Below are positions 42,411-53,452 of a stretch of DNA of 64,000 nucleotides, piece by piece. The translations under genes and the position numbers were made by a program. Within the stretch, counting starts at the first letter, position 1; each line of letters begins with the position of its first letter. Source of the DNA: Mycolicibacterium porcinum (GTDB lineage Bacteria > Actinomycetota > Actinomycetes > Mycobacteriales > Mycobacteriaceae); contig MVIG01000014.1 in NCBI GenBank assembly GCA_002086835.1, positions 62,001 to 126,000 of the forward strand, written 5' to 3'. The notes under the pieces were generated by a model, which ran no database searches, had not been told where the DNA came from, and worked only from the letters and a program-made list of their open reading frames with translations.

Positions 42411-45400
42411 GTGCCTTCCGATGAGCCAACCGACCGTGTTGTGGGCATCGCACGCCTGATCGCCATCATCGCGGGCATCGCGGGTGTGGTGCTGTGCGCG
42501 CTGGTGCCGCTGCTGCCCGTCAAACAGACCACCGCGACGGTCCTGTGGCCGCAGGGCACCGACGCCGCCGGAAACGTCACCTCGGTGACGGCGCCACTGG
42601 TGTCGGGTGCCCCGCAGTCCCTCGACGTGTCGATTCCGTGCTCAGCGATCGCCACGCTGCCCGCCGAGGGCGGCCTGGTGTTCTCGACCATCCCCGCGGG
42701 CGGAATCGACGCCAGCCGCAACGGGCTGTTCGTGCGCGCCAACCCCGAAACCGTGGTGGTCGCATTCCGGGATTCGGTGGCCGCCGTCGCTCCCCGGGCC
42801 GCGATCAACGCCGGTGCCTGCAGTGCGATGCACGTGTGGGCCAACCTCGGCGGCGTGGGCGCCGACTTCGTGGGCATCCCCGGTGCTACCGGCACCGCGC
42901 CGGTGGAGAAGAAGCCTCAGGTCGCAGGCCTGTTCACCGATCTGAAGATGACGCCGCAGCCCGGGCTGAGCGCACGCGTCGACATCGACACCCGGTTCAT
43001 CACCTCGCCGACCGCACTGAAGCTGCTGGTGATGGCCCTCGGTGTGGTGTGCGTGGTGGCCTCGATCATCGCTCTGGCCGTACTCGACCGGCGCGGGGGT
43101 CATCGCGCGGGCGGGGCGTGGAAACGCTTCGTGAAAGTCCCGGTCTCGACCTGGATCGCCGACATCGGCGTGATCGGCGGCCTGCTGCTGTGGCACGTCA
43201 TCGGCGCCATCTCATCGGACGACGGCTACAACCTGACCATCGCCCGGGTATCGGCCGATGCCGGCTACACCGCCAACTACTTCCGCTATTTCGGCGCCAC
43301 CGAGGCCCCGTTCGACTGGTACCAGTCGGTGCTGGCCCACTTCGCGGCGATCAGCACGGCCGGCGTCTGGATGCGCGTGCCCGCCACCCTGGCCGGCATC
43401 GGTACCTGGCTGCTGCTCAGCCGCTGGGTGATCCCCCGCCTCGGGCGGCGCGTCGCACTGAACCGGGTCACCATGTGGACCGCGGGCGCGGTGTTCCTGG
43501 CCGCCTGGTTCCCGTTCAACAACGGCCTGCGCCCCGAACCGCTGATCGCGTTCGGCGTGCTCGCGGTGTGGGCGCTCGTCGAGACGACCATCGGAACACA
43601 CCGATTGTGGCCCACCGCCCTGGCCATCATCGTCGCCGCATTCAGCGTGACGCTGGCCCCGCAGGGCATCATCGCGGTGGCCCCGCTGCTGGTCGGGGCG
43701 CGCAGCGTCGTCGGCATCATCCGCAGCCGCCGCATCGCCCTGCCCGCGCTGGCCGCGCTCGCCGGCTCGGCCGCCCTGATCTTCGTCGTCATCTTCCGCG
43801 ACCAGACCCTGGCCAGCGTCGCCGAATCGGCCCGCATCAAATACACCGTCGGCCCGACCATCTCCTGGTACCAGGAATTCCTGCGCTACTACTTCCTGAC
43901 CGTGGAAGATTCGGTGGACTCGTCACTGACCCGACGGTTCGCCGTGCTGGCCATGATGCTGTGCCTGTTCGGCATGATCGCGCTGCTGCTGCGCAAGGGC
44001 CACGTGCCCGGGATCGCGAGCGGACCGGTGTGGCGACTGATCGGCACCACGGCGATCGGCCTGCTCCTGCTGCACTTCACCCCGACCAAGTGGGCCGTAC
44101 AGTTCGGTGCCTTCGCCGGGCTGGCCGCCGCGCTCGGCGCGGTGACGGCATTCGCCTTCGCCATGGTGGGCCTGCACAGCCGACGCAACCTGGCGCTCTA
44201 CGTCACCGCGCTGCTGTTCGTGCTCGCCTGGGCCACCTCCGGCATCAACGGCTGGTTCTACGTCGGCAACTACGGCGTGCCGTGGTTCGACCGCCAGCCG
44301 GTGATCGCCGGATTCCCGGTCACCACCATCTTCCTGGCCCTGGCCATCGTCACCGCGGTACTGGCCGGCTGGCTGCACTTCCGCATCGACTACGCCGGGC
44401 ACACCGAGGTGGCCGACACCCGGCGTAACCGGGTCCTCGCGTCGACGCCGCTACTGGTCGTCGCCGTGATCATGGTGGTGCTCGAGGTCGGATCGATGAC
44501 CAAGGGATTCGTCCAGCGCTATCCCGTCTACACCACGGCCAAGGCCAACCTCTCGGCGCTGACCTCGGGTCTGTCGTCGGACAGCTGCGCCATGGCCGAC
44601 GACGTCCTCGTCGAGGCAGACACCAACGCGGGCATGCTGCAACCGGCGGAAGGACAGAGCTGGGGCGAGTACGGGCCGCTCGGCGGTGAGAACCCGGTCG
44701 GCTTCACCCCCAACGGGATCAGCGACACGCTCGAGCCGCCGAAGCCCGTCGTCGCCAACCCCGGCACGGTCAACTCCGACGGCTCACCCAACAAACCCAA
44801 CGTCGGCATCGCCTACGCGGCGGGCACCGGCGGCGGCTACGGACCCGTCGGCGTCAACGGCTCCCGCGTGTACCTGCCGTTCGGCCTAGACCCCGCGCGC
44901 ACCCCGGTGATGGGCAGCTACAAGGAGAACACCGTTGCCGCCAAGGCCACCTCGGCCTGGTACCAGCTGCCCCCGCGCACCGCGGACCGGCCGCTGGTGA
45001 CGGTCGCCGCGGCCGGTGCCATCTGGTACTACGACGAAGAACACGAGTTCCACTACGGCCAGTCGCTGAAGCTGCAGTGGGGCGTGCACCGTCCCGACGG
45101 CAGCTTCCAGGCCCTCGACGCCGTGCAGCCGATCGACGTGTTCGCCCAATACGCCTGGCGCAACCTGCGTTTCCCGCTCGCCTGGGCGCCGCCGGAGGCC
45201 AACGTGGCGCGGATCGTCGCCGACGACCCGAACCTCTCCGAGGATCAGTGGTTCGGCTTCACCCCGCCGCGGGTGCCGACCCTGCAGACCGCGCAGCAGT
45301 TCCTCGGCGCGCAGACCCCGGTGCTGATGGACATCGCGACCGCCGCGAACTTCCCCTGCCAGCGCCCGTTCTCCGAACGTCTCGGTGTCGCCGAACTGCC

Positions 45401-45677
45401 GGAGTACCGCATCCTTCCCAACGTCAAGCAAGTGGTGGTGTCGTCGAACATGTGGCAGTCCGCCCAAAAGGGTGGTCCCTTCCTCTTCATCCAGGCGCTG
45501 CTGCGCACGTCGACCATTCCAACGTATCTGCGTGACGACTGGTACCGGGACTGGGGCTCGATCGAGAAGTACGACCCGGTGGTGCCTGCCGGGCAGGCGC
45601 CCGTCGCCAACATCGATGAAGGAACCCAGCGAGTGTTCGGCTTCAGCCGGCCCGGACCGATCCGAGCCCTCCCATGA
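42411..45677 (+). CDS. embA: Arabinosyltransferase EmbA
   Basis: A 1088-residue GT-C enzyme that pairs with EmbB to add 3,5-branches to arabinogalactan. Seen: [20 protein letters not shown], catalytic loop [20 protein letters not shown] near residue 266, [18 protein letters not shown] near 545, and a C-terminal domain with [20 protein letters not shown]. The loop phrase [16 protein letters not shown] is characteristic of EmbA rather than EmbB/EmbC. Start GTG 42411 sits eight bases after TAACAT. The end overlaps embB by four bases (ATGA). Confidence 0.95.
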   Translation: MPSDEPTDRVVGIARLIAIIAGIAGVVLCALVPLLPVKQTTATVLWPQGTDAAGNVTSVTAPLVSGAPQSLDVSIPCSAIATLPAEGGLVFSTIPAGGIDASRNGLFVRANPETVVVAFRDSVAAVAPRAAINAGACSAMHVWANLGGVGADFVGIPGATGTAPVEKKPQVAGLFTDLKMTPQPGLSARVDIDTRFITSPTALKLLVMALGVVCVVASIIALAVLDRRGGHRAGGAWKRFVKVPVSTWIADIGVIGGLLLWHVIGAISSDDGYNLTIARVSADAGYTANYFRYFGATEAPFDWYQSVLAHFAAISTAGVWMRVPATLAGIGTWLLLSRWVIPRLGRRVALNRVTMWTAGAVFLAAWFPFNNGLRPEPLIAFGVLAVWALVETTIGTHRLWPTALAIIVAAFSVTLAPQGIIAVAPLLVGARSVVGIIRSRRIALPALAALAGSAALIFVVIFRDQTLASVAESARIKYTVGPTISWYQEFLRYYFLTVEDSVDSSLTRRFAVLAMMLCLFGMIALLLRKGHVPGIASGPVWRLIGTTAIGLLLLHFTPTKWAVQFGAFAGLAAALGAVTAFAFAMVGLHSRRNLALYVTALLFVLAWATSGINGWFYVGNYGVPWFDRQPVIAGFPVTTIFLALAIVTAVLAGWLHFRIDYAGHTEVADTRRNRVLASTPLLVVAVIMVVLEVGSMTKGFVQRYPVYTTAKANLSALTSGLSSDSCAMADDVLVEADTNAGMLQPAEGQSWGEYGPLGGENPVGFTPNGISDTLEPPKPVVANPGTVNSDGSPNKPNVGIAYAAGTGGGYGPVGVNGSRVYLPFGLDPARTPVMGSYKENTVAAKATSAWYQLPPRTADRPLVTVAAAGAIWYYDEEHEFHYGQSLKLQWGVHRPDGSFQALDAVQPIDVFAQYAWRNLRFPLAWAPPEANVARIVADDPNLSEDQWFGFTPPRVPTLQTAQQFLGAQTPVLMDIATAANFPCQRPFSERLGVAELPEYRILPNVKQVVVSSNMWQSAQKGGPFLFIQALLRTSTIPTYLRDDWYRDWGSIEKYDPVVPAGQAPVANIDEGTQRVFGFSRPGPIRALP

Positions 45678-48600
45678 GCACGACCGTGCGCGAACACAGC
45701 GATGACAAGGGCGTTCAGCTGACCCGCTGGGTGGCGATGATCGCCGGCCTGATCGGCTTCCTGTGCGCGGTGGCCACCCCGCTGCTGCCGGTGGTGCAGA
45801 CCACCGCCACGTTGAACTGGCCCGAGCAGGGGCAGCTCAACAACGTCACCGCACCGCTGATCACCCAGACGCCGGTCACCATGTCGGTGACGGTGCCGTG
45901 TGAGGTGGTGCGGTCGATGCCGCCCGAGGGCGGCATGGTGCTGGGCACCGCGCCCAAGGAGGGCAGGCAGGCCGCGCTCAACGCGCTGTTCATCCACGTC
46001 AACGCCAAGCGCGTCGACATCACCGACCGCAACGTGGTGATCGCCAGCGTCTCGCGGGACAAGGTCAGTTCCCCGGCTTGCCAGCGGATCGAGATCACCT
46101 CGTCGGACGCAGGTACCTTCGCCACCTTCGTCGGGCTCACCGGTACGGACGGCAAGGAGCTGCGCACCGGCTTCGCCGACCCGAACCTGCGGCCCCAGAT
46201 CGTCGGTGTCTTCACCGAGCTGAGCGGGCCTGCCCCGCAAGGACTTTCCCTGTCGGCCACGATCGACACGCGGTTCACCTCCAAGCCCACCCCGCTCAAG
46301 CTGGCGGCGATCCTGATCGGCATCGCCGCCACCGTGGTCGCGGTGCTCGCGCTGTGGCGGCTGGACCGGCTCGACGGACGGCGGATGCATCACCTGATCC
46401 CGTCGCGCTGGCGCACCTTCAGCGCCGTCGACGTGGTGGTGGTCGGCGGGTTCCTGTCCTGGCATGTGATCGGGGCGAACTCGTCCGACGACGGCTACAT
46501 CCTGCAGATGGCGCGGGTGGCCGACCATGCCGGCTACATGTCGAACTACTTCCGCTGGTTCGGCAGTCCCGAGGATCCCTTCGGCTGGTTCTACAACCTG
46601 CTCGCCCTGATGACCCATGTCAGCGACGCCAGCATCTGGATGCGCCTGCCCGACCTGATCTGCGCGCTGGTCTGCTGGCTGCTGCTGTCGCGTGAGGTGC
46701 TGCCGCGCCTCGGGCCCGCGGTGATCGCGTCCAAGCCCGCGTTGTGGGCAGCCGGCCTGGTGCTGATGGCGGCCTGGATGCCGTTCAACAACGGCCTGCG
46801 CCCCGAAGGCCAGATCGCCACCGGCGCCCTGATCACCTACGTGCTGATCGAGCGGGCCATCATCTCCGGACGGCTGACCCCGGCCGCGATGGCGATCATC
46901 TCCGCGGCCTTCACCCTCGGCATCCAGCCGACCGGCCTGATCGCCGTTGCGGCGCTGCTCGCCGGTGGTCGTCCGCTGCTACGCATCCTGGTGCGTCGCG
47001 GCCGGACGCTGGGTGTGTGGCCGCTGGTGCTGCCGCTGCTGGCGGCGGGCACGGTGATCCTGACCGTGGTGTTCGCCGACCAGACCCTGGCAACGGTGCT
47101 GGAGGCCACCAGGATTCGTACCGCGATCGGGCCGAGCCAGGAGTGGTACACCGAGAACCTGCGCTACTACTACCTGATCCTGCCGACCGTCGACGGTTCG
47201 CTGTCCCGCCGGTTCGGCTTCATCATCACCGCGCTGAGCCTGTTCGCGTCGCTGTTCATCATGTTGCGGCGCAAGCGGATCGCCGGGGTGGCCCGCGGGC
47301 CGGTATGGCGGCTGATGGGCATCATCTTCGCCACCATGTTCTGCCTGATGTTCACCCCCACCAAGTGGGTGCACCACTTCGGTCTGTTCGCCGCGGTGGG
47401 TGCGGCGATGGCCGCGGTGGTGACAGTGGTGGCCGGGCCTGCGGTGCTGCGCTCGGCGCGCAACCGGATGGCGTTCACGTCGGCCGTGTTGTTCGTCCTC
47501 GCGCTGTGCTTCGCCACCACCAACGGCTGGTGGTATGTGTCCAGCTACGGCGTGCCGTTCAACAACGACAAGCCCAACATCGGCGGAATCACGGTGAGCG
47601 CCATCTTCTTCGCGCTGTTCGCCCTCACCGCGCTGTGGGCGTACTGGCTGCATCTGCGGCCTTCGGCCGAAGGCCGGGTGGCGCGGGCACTGACCACGGC
47701 TCCGGTGCCGATCGCGGCCGGGTTCATGGTGGTGGTGTTCGTCGGTTCGATGCTCTACGGGGTGGTGCGTCAGGACGGCACCTACTCCAACGCGTCGTCC
47801 AACCTCCGCGCGTTCGCCGGCGGCTGCGGCCTGGCCGACGACGTGCTGGTCGAACCCGATACCAACGACGGGTTCCTCACCCCGGCGCCGGGTGACTACG
47901 GCCCGCTGGGGCCGCTGGGCGGCACCGCGCCGACCGGGTTCACCCCGAACGGCGTGCCGGACCACATTGTCGCCGAGGCGATTCGGATCACCGTGCCGAT
48001 GCCGGGCATCGACGCCGACTGGAACGCCGACGTCAAGCTGGACACCCCCGGCGTCAACGGCTCGACCGTGCCGCTGCCGTACGGGCTGGATCCGGCCCGG
48101 GTCCCGCTGGCCGGCAGTTATGCCGAAGGCCCGGGACAACAGGTGAGCAAGCTGGCCTCGGCCTGGTATCAGCTGCCCGCACCCGACGCCGCCCACCCGC
48201 TGGTCGTCGTCACCGCGGCCGGAACCATCACCGGCAACAGCATTTTCAACGGCCGCACCGAGGGCCAGACGGTTGAGCTGGAGTACGGACGGCCCGGCCC
48301 CGACGGCGCCGCGGTGCCCGCCGGGCGGGTGGTGCCCTACGACCTGGGGCCGATCCCGTCCTGGCGCAACCTGCGCTTCGACCGCAGCGAGATCCCGGCC
48401 GACGCCACCTACGTCCGCGTCATCGCCGAGGACAACTCGCTGAGCCCCGGCGACTGGGTCGCGGTCACGCCGCCCCGGGTCCCCGAGGTCAAGACCGTGC
48501 AGGAGTACATCGGTTCCCAGCAGCCGGTCCTCATGGACTGGGCTGTCGGACTGGCGTTCCCGTGCCAGCAGCCGATGCTGCACGCCAACGGGGTCACCGA

Positions 48601-48874
48601 GGTGCCGAAGTTCCGGATCACCCCGGACTACAACGCCAAGATGAAGGACACCGACACCTGGGAGGACGGCATCAACGGCGGCCTGCTGGGCATCAGTGAC
48701 CTGCTGCTGCGCCAGCACGTGATGGCCACCTACCTGAACAAGGACTGGGGCCGCGACTGGGGTTCGCTGCGCAAGTTCGACACCATCGTCGAGGCGACTC
48801 CGGCGAACATCGAGCTTGGGACAGCGACACATTCAGGCCTGTACAAGCCGGGCCGGATCCGCATCAAGCCGTAG
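45674..48874 (+). CDS. embB: Arabinosyltransferase EmbB
   Basis: A 1066-residue GT-C enzyme, the main ethambutol target. Seen: [20 protein letters not shown], catalytic loop [20 protein letters not shown] near residue 270, [18 protein letters not shown] near 558, and the C-terminal domain with [20 protein letters not shown]. The methionine of ILQMARV is residue 279 and aligns with M306 of M. tuberculosis, so the wild-type, susceptible-like residue is present. ATG 45674 overlaps the embA stop. A long hairpin follows the stop. Confidence 0.95.
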   Translation: MSTTVREHSDDKGVQLTRWVAMIAGLIGFLCAVATPLLPVVQTTATLNWPEQGQLNNVTAPLITQTPVTMSVTVPCEVVRSMPPEGGMVLGTAPKEGRQAALNALFIHVNAKRVDITDRNVVIASVSRDKVSSPACQRIEITSSDAGTFATFVGLTGTDGKELRTGFADPNLRPQIVGVFTELSGPAPQGLSLSATIDTRFTSKPTPLKLAAILIGIAATVVAVLALWRLDRLDGRRMHHLIPSRWRTFSAVDVVVVGGFLSWHVIGANSSDDGYILQMARVADHAGYMSNYFRWFGSPEDPFGWFYNLLALMTHVSDASIWMRLPDLICALVCWLLLSREVLPRLGPAVIASKPALWAAGLVLMAAWMPFNNGLRPEGQIATGALITYVLIERAIISGRLTPAAMAIISAAFTLGIQPTGLIAVAALLAGGRPLLRILVRRGRTLGVWPLVLPLLAAGTVILTVVFADQTLATVLEATRIRTAIGPSQEWYTENLRYYYLILPTVDGSLSRRFGFIITALSLFASLFIMLRRKRIAGVARGPVWRLMGIIFATMFCLMFTPTKWVHHFGLFAAVGAAMAAVVTVVAGPAVLRSARNRMAFTSAVLFVLALCFATTNGWWYVSSYGVPFNNDKPNIGGITVSAIFFALFALTALWAYWLHLRPSAEGRVARALTTAPVPIAAGFMVVVFVGSMLYGVVRQDGTYSNASSNLRAFAGGCGLADDVLVEPDTNDGFLTPAPGDYGPLGPLGGTAPTGFTPNGVPDHIVAEAIRITVPMPGIDADWNADVKLDTPGVNGSTVPLPYGLDPARVPLAGSYAEGPGQQVSKLASAWYQLPAPDAAHPLVVVTAAGTITGNSIFNGRTEGQTVELEYGRPGPDGAAVPAGRVVPYDLGPIPSWRNLRFDRSEIPADATYVRVIAEDNSLSPGDWVAVTPPRVPEVKTVQEYIGSQQPVLMDWAVGLAFPCQQPMLHANGVTEVPKFRITPDYNAKMKDTDTWEDGINGGLLGISDLLLRQHVMATYLNKDWGRDWGSLRKFDTIVEATPANIELGTATHSGLYKPGRIRIKP

Positions 48875-48884
48875 CCCTTCTGCA

Positions 48885-48949
48885 CCGCGAGCGTGCGCGT
48901 CTGCGGCCCGACACACCGTTGCCGGGCAACAGTTTGTGCACGCTCGCGG
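48885..48949 (+). terminator. Nested inverted repeat after embB
   Basis: CCGCGAGCGTGC (48885-48896) pairs perfectly with GCACGCTCGCGG (48938-48949). The middle holds a second hairpin, GTTGCC-G-GGCAAC. It lies between the embB stop and the convergent SRPBCC gene and probably ends both transcripts. The nested layout matches 29721-29780, and similar GCGAGCGTGC repeats are common in mycobacterial intergenic DNA as I recall. Confidence 0.65.
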
Positions 48950-48952
48950 GCT

Positions 48953-49399
48953 TTACGCCGCCTTTTCGGCCGCCGCGACGAGCTTGTGTGACAGCGTCCC
49001 GAGCACCACGCGAAGCACCAGCCAGTAGGCCAACCCGACCACCCGCCAACGGGTCTCGTACCGGCCCCGCCAGGTGACCTGCGTGCCATACCCATCCTCG
49101 GCGAACGTCACCTCGGCCTGATAGTCCAGGATCGGACCGTCGGTGAGCATGGTGTAGCCGTGCCTGCGGTCCGGCTCGTGGATCGTGGTCATCTCGCGGG
49201 TCGGCTTCCTGCGGGTACCGACCGCTCGAATCGCTCCGACCCCACCGTCATCGGCCGGGCCCCGGGTCTCCCACGCCGAGTAGGGGATCAGGGGCCTGGC
49301 CCAGTCCGACCACCGGGACCCGTCGGACACGATGGCGAACAAGGTCCGCGGCGAAGCCGTGGTGTGGCGGTGGATGACGCACTCGAAGTGGTGGTTCAC
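48953..49399 (-). CDS. SRPBCC-family (START-like) protein
   Basis: A 148-residue protein with the SRPBCC/polyketide-cyclase pattern: CVIHRHTTASPRTLFAIVSD, GSRWSDWARPLIPYSAWETR, ITEPDRRHGYTML-like segment (IHEPDRRHGYTMLTD) and TFAEDGYGTQVTWRGRYETR. Such folds bind hydrophobic ligands. No membrane segment except a hydrophobic end helix (VGLAYWLVLRVVLGTL). GTG 49399 is eight bases from TAAAGT (49408-49413, minus strand), so it is probably leaderless. Divergent from a TetR gene with a shared AGAACA-G-TGTTCT operator. Confidence 0.78.
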   Translation of the reverse strand: MNHHFECVIHRHTTASPRTLFAIVSDGSRWSDWARPLIPYSAWETRGPADDGGVGAIRAVGTRRKPTREMTTIHEPDRRHGYTMLTDGPILDYQAEVTFAEDGYGTQVTWRGRYETRWRVVGLAYWLVLRVVLGTLSHKLVAAAEKAA

Positions 49400-49415
49400 G
49401 GTTCGCGACTTTAAC

Positions 49416-49428
49416 AGAACAGTGTTCT
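49416..49428. promoter_or_regulatory. TetR operator AGAACA-G-TGTTCT
   Basis: A perfect 13-base palindrome between the divergent SRPBCC (49399) and TetR (49440) starts. It abuts the TAAAGT box of the first gene and overlaps the TATTAT box (49428-49433) of the second, so one bound repressor could block both promoters. Confidence 0.7.
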
Positions 49429-49439
49429 ATTATCTGGGA

Positions 49440-50048
49440 ATGCCGGAATCCGCCCTGCCATTCACGCGCGCCCGCAGCGAGGCGCAGCGCCAGGACCGGT
49501 TGGCGCAGCTGACTGCCGTGACCCGCGCGTGCCTGGAGCACACGCCCGCCGCTGCGCTGTCACTCGGCGACGTGGCCGCGGCTGCCGGACTGGCCAAGTC
49601 GGGCATCCTGCGCTACGCCGGCTCACGCGAGGCCCTGCTACTCGGGGTGATGTACGACGAGCACCTGGCCTGGATCGACTCCCTGGCCGAGCACCTGTGC
49701 AGCACGCCACCGGCGGCGGCCTTGGCTCATACCCTCGCGACTCGACCGGTGCTGTGCGATCTCATCGCGGCCTCGCCCGTGCTGATCGGCCGGCTCAGCG
49801 CGCCAGACCGGGACGTGCTGGTGGCGCAGGGCCGAGATGCCCAGCAGCGGCTCGGTTCCGCTCTGCGGCAATCGCTTCCATTGTCCGAGGAGCAGCTGGC
49901 ATCGCTGACGGCCGCGGTACACGCCTTCACCGGGACTGCCTGGGCCTGGACCGCACCCGATTCGGCAGGGCGCAACGCCATGGTCACCGATTTCGAAGCC
50001 ACCCTGGGACAGCTGCTCGGCATCTTCATCGCCGGTCTGCAGTCCTGA
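49440..50048 (+). CDS. TetR-family regulator
   Basis: A 202-residue TetR protein. DNA-binding domain: QDRLAQLTAVTRACLEHTPA, SLGDVAAAAGLAKSGILRYA and the GSREALLLGVMYDEH helix. The C-terminal TetR_C domain has no recognised ligand residues. ATG 49440 is six bases after TATTAT (49428-49433), so it is probably leaderless; the frame is open further 5' but without a start signal. Most likely autoregulated through the palindrome at 49416-49428 together with the SRPBCC gene. Confidence 0.82.
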   Translation: MPESALPFTRARSEAQRQDRLAQLTAVTRACLEHTPAAALSLGDVAAAAGLAKSGILRYAGSREALLLGVMYDEHLAWIDSLAEHLCSTPPAAALAHTLATRPVLCDLIAASPVLIGRLSAPDRDVLVAQGRDAQQRLGSALRQSLPLSEEQLASLTAAVHAFTGTAWAWTAPDSAGRNAMVTDFEATLGQLLGIFIAGLQS

Positions 50049-50233
50049 GGACACGTCGGGCAGCCGGAAACTCCACGCACAGGCGGGATTTCAGCCAATT
50101 CGACGGTCCTGTGGATAACTTGTGGATGGTTTCCGACAGGCGTCGCGTCACCGCTGTTCACCCGGCATGCGATCGAATTACACGCTTGTGAGTAAGACTG
50201 TGGGCCGAGGGCCCCGCCGCAAAGTCGGCGGCT

Positions 50234-51664
50234 TCACCGCGCCAGCGCGGCGAGGGCGACCCCCGCGGCGTTGGCGCCGCACATGCCGTGCGCGCCGGGC
50301 CCCGGTGGCGTGGCCGCCGAGCACAGGTACATGCCGGGGACACCAATCCGGTAGGGCTGCAGCGTGGTCCGCGGACCGAACACCAGCTGCCGGATATCCT
50401 TGGCACCGGTGCAGATGTCACCGCCGACATAGTTTGCGTTGTACACCGACATCTCGGTCGTCGACCGCACCGCCATCCCCACGATCCTGTCACGGAACCC
50501 GGGGGCGAACCGCTCGAACTGTCCGATGATCGCCTCGGTGGCGTCACCGGTGTAGCCATGCGGCACATGGGCATACGAATACACCGGATTGATGTCGCCG
50601 ACCGAGCGACCCGGATCGGCGACATACTGCTGGCCGACGAGCACGAACGGCCGCTGCGGCATCCGGCCGGCATGGATCTCCCGTTCGGTGGCCGCGATCT
50701 CGGCGAAGCCTCCGCCCAGATGCACCGTGCCTGCTCCGGCGACCTCGGGATTGGTCCACGGCACCGGACCCTCGACCGCGAAGTCGACCTTGAATGCTCC
50801 CGGGCCGTACCGGAATCCGCCCAGGCCGCGGGCCACGCTGCGCGGCAACCGGTCGCCCAGGATGTCGACGACGGCCGTCGGCGCGAGGTCGAACATCGTC
50901 ACATCCGCCGGCGGAGGCTGCGCAGCGGACGTGATCCGGACCCCGGTCTCCACCTTGACGCCCAACTCGGCGAGTACCGCCGCCAGCGCATCGGTGATGG
51001 CCTGCGAACCACCCTGCGCCACCGCCCACCCGTGCCGGTGCCCGGCCGTGATGATGCCGAGGCCGATCGCCGAGGTCAGCGGATAGTGCAAGGGCCGGAA
51101 GGTATGCGCGGCAACGCCGCCGAACAAGGCCCGGGCCGGCTCGGTACGAAACAGCCGGGAGAACACCGACGCTGGCAGCACCGTGGGCACGCCGAACCGG
51201 GCCAGGGCCAACGGATGCCTCGGCACCCGCAGCAGCGGCCCCATGATGTCCTGCGCCAGCGTGTCGAACTTCGCCGACGGCCCGCCGAACGCCCGCCGCC
51301 ACCGGCTGCCGTCCGCGCCCAGCGCCACAGCGGTCTGGTCGACACTGCGGTACAGCAGGCCGGCATCGCCGTCGTCGAGCGGATGCGCGCAGTCGACCTC
51401 GGGCCATTTCCACTGCAGACCATGACGTTCCAGACCGAGACCGGTGAGGAACGGCGAACCGACGGCCATCGGGTGGATCGCCGCGCAATGGTCGATCACC
51501 AGTCCCGCGGGGAAACCATCCGCGAGGCCACCACTCGACGAGCGGACACCGCCACCGATCGTGTCGTCAGCCTCCAGCACGGTGACGTCGACTCCGGCGG
51601 CGGCCAGGGTGATGGCCGCCGCGAGCCCATTGGGCCCGCTCCCGACGACGACAGCGGTGCTCAT
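50234..51664 (-). CDS. Phytoene-desaturase-like FAD-dependent oxidoreductase
   Basis: A 476-residue FAD protein of the COG1233 (NAD(P)/FAD-dependent, carotenoid-oxidoreductase-like) group. N-terminal FAD motif AVVVGSGPNGLAAAITLAAA followed by VTVLEADDTIGGGVRS; C-terminal FAD segment GMYLCSAATPPGPGAHGMCG. The centre has WAVAQGGSQAITDALAAVLA, the usual second dinucleotide-related block. ATG 51664 overlaps the end of the DUF3556 gene by four bases. It is the last gene of an operon with an acyl-CoA ligase and a DUF3556 membrane protein; no carotenoid genes are nearby, so a lipid or quinone substrate is as likely. Confidence 0.8.
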   Translation of the reverse strand: MSTAVVVGSGPNGLAAAITLAAAGVDVTVLEADDTIGGGVRSSSGGLADGFPAGLVIDHCAAIHPMAVGSPFLTGLGLERHGLQWKWPEVDCAHPLDDGDAGLLYRSVDQTAVALGADGSRWRRAFGGPSAKFDTLAQDIMGPLLRVPRHPLALARFGVPTVLPASVFSRLFRTEPARALFGGVAAHTFRPLHYPLTSAIGLGIITAGHRHGWAVAQGGSQAITDALAAVLAELGVKVETGVRITSAAQPPPADVTMFDLAPTAVVDILGDRLPRSVARGLGGFRYGPGAFKVDFAVEGPVPWTNPEVAGAGTVHLGGGFAEIAATEREIHAGRMPQRPFVLVGQQYVADPGRSVGDINPVYSYAHVPHGYTGDATEAIIGQFERFAPGFRDRIVGMAVRSTTEMSVYNANYVGGDICTGAKDIRQLVFGPRTTLQPYRIGVPGMYLCSAATPPGPGAHGMCGANAAGVALAALAR

Positions 51665-53427
51665 GCAGGGACCCCGGCCCGCCGCCAGGTCACGTTCAGC
51701 GGGATCGGCCCGTTGGGCAGCCACGGCTGCTCGTCGACCAGATCGGCCACCTTCCAGGTACCCCGTTCGATCACCCCGAGGGCCGCGTCAATCACCTTGT
51801 ACTCCTGGGTCTTGCGGTGGATCGGCTGTGATTCCACCCATGCCACCACGAACTCGCCCGGCTCGAACTGTGCCTCGGACTGGATCGCGGCGATCAGGTC
51901 TTCATTGTGCAGGTGCCCGTCACCGAAGTTGAAACCGATGATGGTGTTGCACGACATCTCCCCCTCGCGCACGGTGCGGGTGTCGATGTCCGGAAGGGAT
52001 TTCAACAGAACCGAATACAGGCCGCGGCCCTGGCTGTGCAGTGCGCGCCACGCGGTGACCTGCTGGGTGAACACCTCGGCCACCACCGGGTCCCAGCCGA
52101 AGTCGATGTACTGGTCGACGGTGTTGGGCGCGGACCGGGTGACCCGGTTGAGCTTCTGCTCCGCCCCCGGGGTGAAGGTCCACACCGCCGAGGCCCAGTT
52201 GCCCGCGTACTGGCGCATCGCGGGCAGGAACGACACCAGGTCGGGCCGGAAGTTGCCCAGCACCGGGAAGAAGCACAGCCCGATCAGCAGCACCACGGTC
52301 AGCCACGGGGAAGACATGTCCCAGACCGCGTAGCCGTCCCAGTTCGGGAAGCCGAGGAACAGGAAGACCGTGACGTAGGCGAACAGCACGTTCCATTCCA
52401 CCGGAACCGCCAGCGGGAACGTCGAGATGATGAACAGGTGGAAGCACACCATGACCGCGACAGCGCCGATGGTGAGCCACGGCCACGGCGAGAACAGCAG
52501 CGTCAGCGGGGCGACGATCTCGACGAAACTGCCCGGCCCGTGCGCCATGAAGGTCGCCAGGTGCGACGGACGCAGGTCCTGCGGGTAGTTGCGGTAGTGC
52601 GCGCGCTTGAGCCACGTGAGCGGGATCGTCGGGCTGTTGCTCACCATCGGCGGGATGACGTTGGTGAAATGCAGGCCGAACTTGGAGATGCCCGCCCAGA
52701 TCCACACGGTGCCGATCAGGAGCTTGCCCGCGATGATCATGTCGACGAACGGCAGCGTCGTGAAGAACACCAGCGCAGGCAGATACTGCTCGCCGCGGGC
52801 CGCCAGGAAGATCGTCTTGTCCCGCAACCCGAGCACGACCAGCAGCAGCATCGGCACGATCAGCAGCGCCGGGTTCACCAGACCCGAGCTGTTGTCCGGC
52901 AGGACCGCGCTCAGCGAGGCCGAGGGCACGCCGGGCGCCACCAGCGCCACCACCACCGCGACGACGAGCGCCAGGTACACGATCACATCGAACCAGGTGC
53001 GCCGGTCGCCGTCGGTGAACGGCACCGCCTTCCACGGCCGCAGCCGAATCGTGTTGAGCTTGGCCCAGAATCGGTAACCGCCCGTCATCGGTTTGGTCTT
53101 GCCGGCCAGCGGGCCCCATGATCCGGCCAGCCCGAGAAGCTCCAGCAGGATGGTCCACAGGATCAGCTTCTGGTAGACGATCGGCTGGTTCCACCATTCG
53201 GCCAGATGCCAGAACGCGGGCAGATGAGATGTGGCGGTTGCGATGACGACGCCACCGAGCGCATAGAAGAACACGAGTTTGACGATGTAGAGCACGTGGA
53301 TCATGCGCGGAGCGCCCAGACCGTGGTCCACCCACTTCAGGCTCATGATCCGGAGGCGCTCCTGGAGCGGCAGGCGCAGAAACTCGTCGAGGTCTCCCTC
53401 GGGCAGCGTGGGTTGAACGAATCCCAT
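51661..53427 (-). CDS. DUF3556 integral membrane protein
   Basis: A 588-residue protein beginning MGFVQPTLPEGDLDEFLRLP. About nine hydrophobic segments lie between residues 50 and 430 (e.g. LYIVKLVFFYALGGVVIATA, VIVYLALVVAVVVALVAP, LLIVPMLLLVVLGL, MVCFHLFIISTFPLAVPVEW). HTTM/vitamin-K-carboxylase-like proteins have a comparable layout. A soluble C-terminal domain of about 150 residues follows (SCNTIIGFNFGDGHLHNEDL). DUF3556 is largely actinobacterial and uncharacterised. AAAGGAG precedes ATG 53427. It lies 25 bases after the acyl-CoA ligase gene. Confidence 0.78.
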   Translation of the reverse strand: MGFVQPTLPEGDLDEFLRLPLQERLRIMSLKWVDHGLGAPRMIHVLYIVKLVFFYALGGVVIATATSHLPAFWHLAEWWNQPIVYQKLILWTILLELLGLAGSWGPLAGKTKPMTGGYRFWAKLNTIRLRPWKAVPFTDGDRRTWFDVIVYLALVVAVVVALVAPGVPSASLSAVLPDNSSGLVNPALLIVPMLLLVVLGLRDKTIFLAARGEQYLPALVFFTTLPFVDMIIAGKLLIGTVWIWAGISKFGLHFTNVIPPMVSNSPTIPLTWLKRAHYRNYPQDLRPSHLATFMAHGPGSFVEIVAPLTLLFSPWPWLTIGAVAVMVCFHLFIISTFPLAVPVEWNVLFAYVTVFLFLGFPNWDGYAVWDMSSPWLTVVLLIGLCFFPVLGNFRPDLVSFLPAMRQYAGNWASAVWTFTPGAEQKLNRVTRSAPNTVDQYIDFGWDPVVAEVFTQQVTAWRALHSQGRGLYSVLLKSLPDIDTRTVREGEMSCNTIIGFNFGDGHLHNEDLIAAIQSEAQFEPGEFVVAWVESQPIHRKTQEYKVIDAALGVIERGTWKVADLVDEQPWLPNGPIPLNVTWRRAGVPA

Positions 53428-53452
53428 GATGAGCTCCTTTGTCGGTGTCAGG

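Noticed and set aside
46979..48832. Open frame of 617 codons on the minus strand
   Set aside because: Antisense to embB, Arg/His/Gly-rich; the sense strand encodes a clear EmbB.
50110..50129. Two DnaA-box-like words (TGTGGATAA and TGTGGATGG) side by side
   Set aside because: Only two boxes, no AT-rich unwinding element, no dnaA/dnaN nearby; probably chance, at most a minor DnaA titration site.
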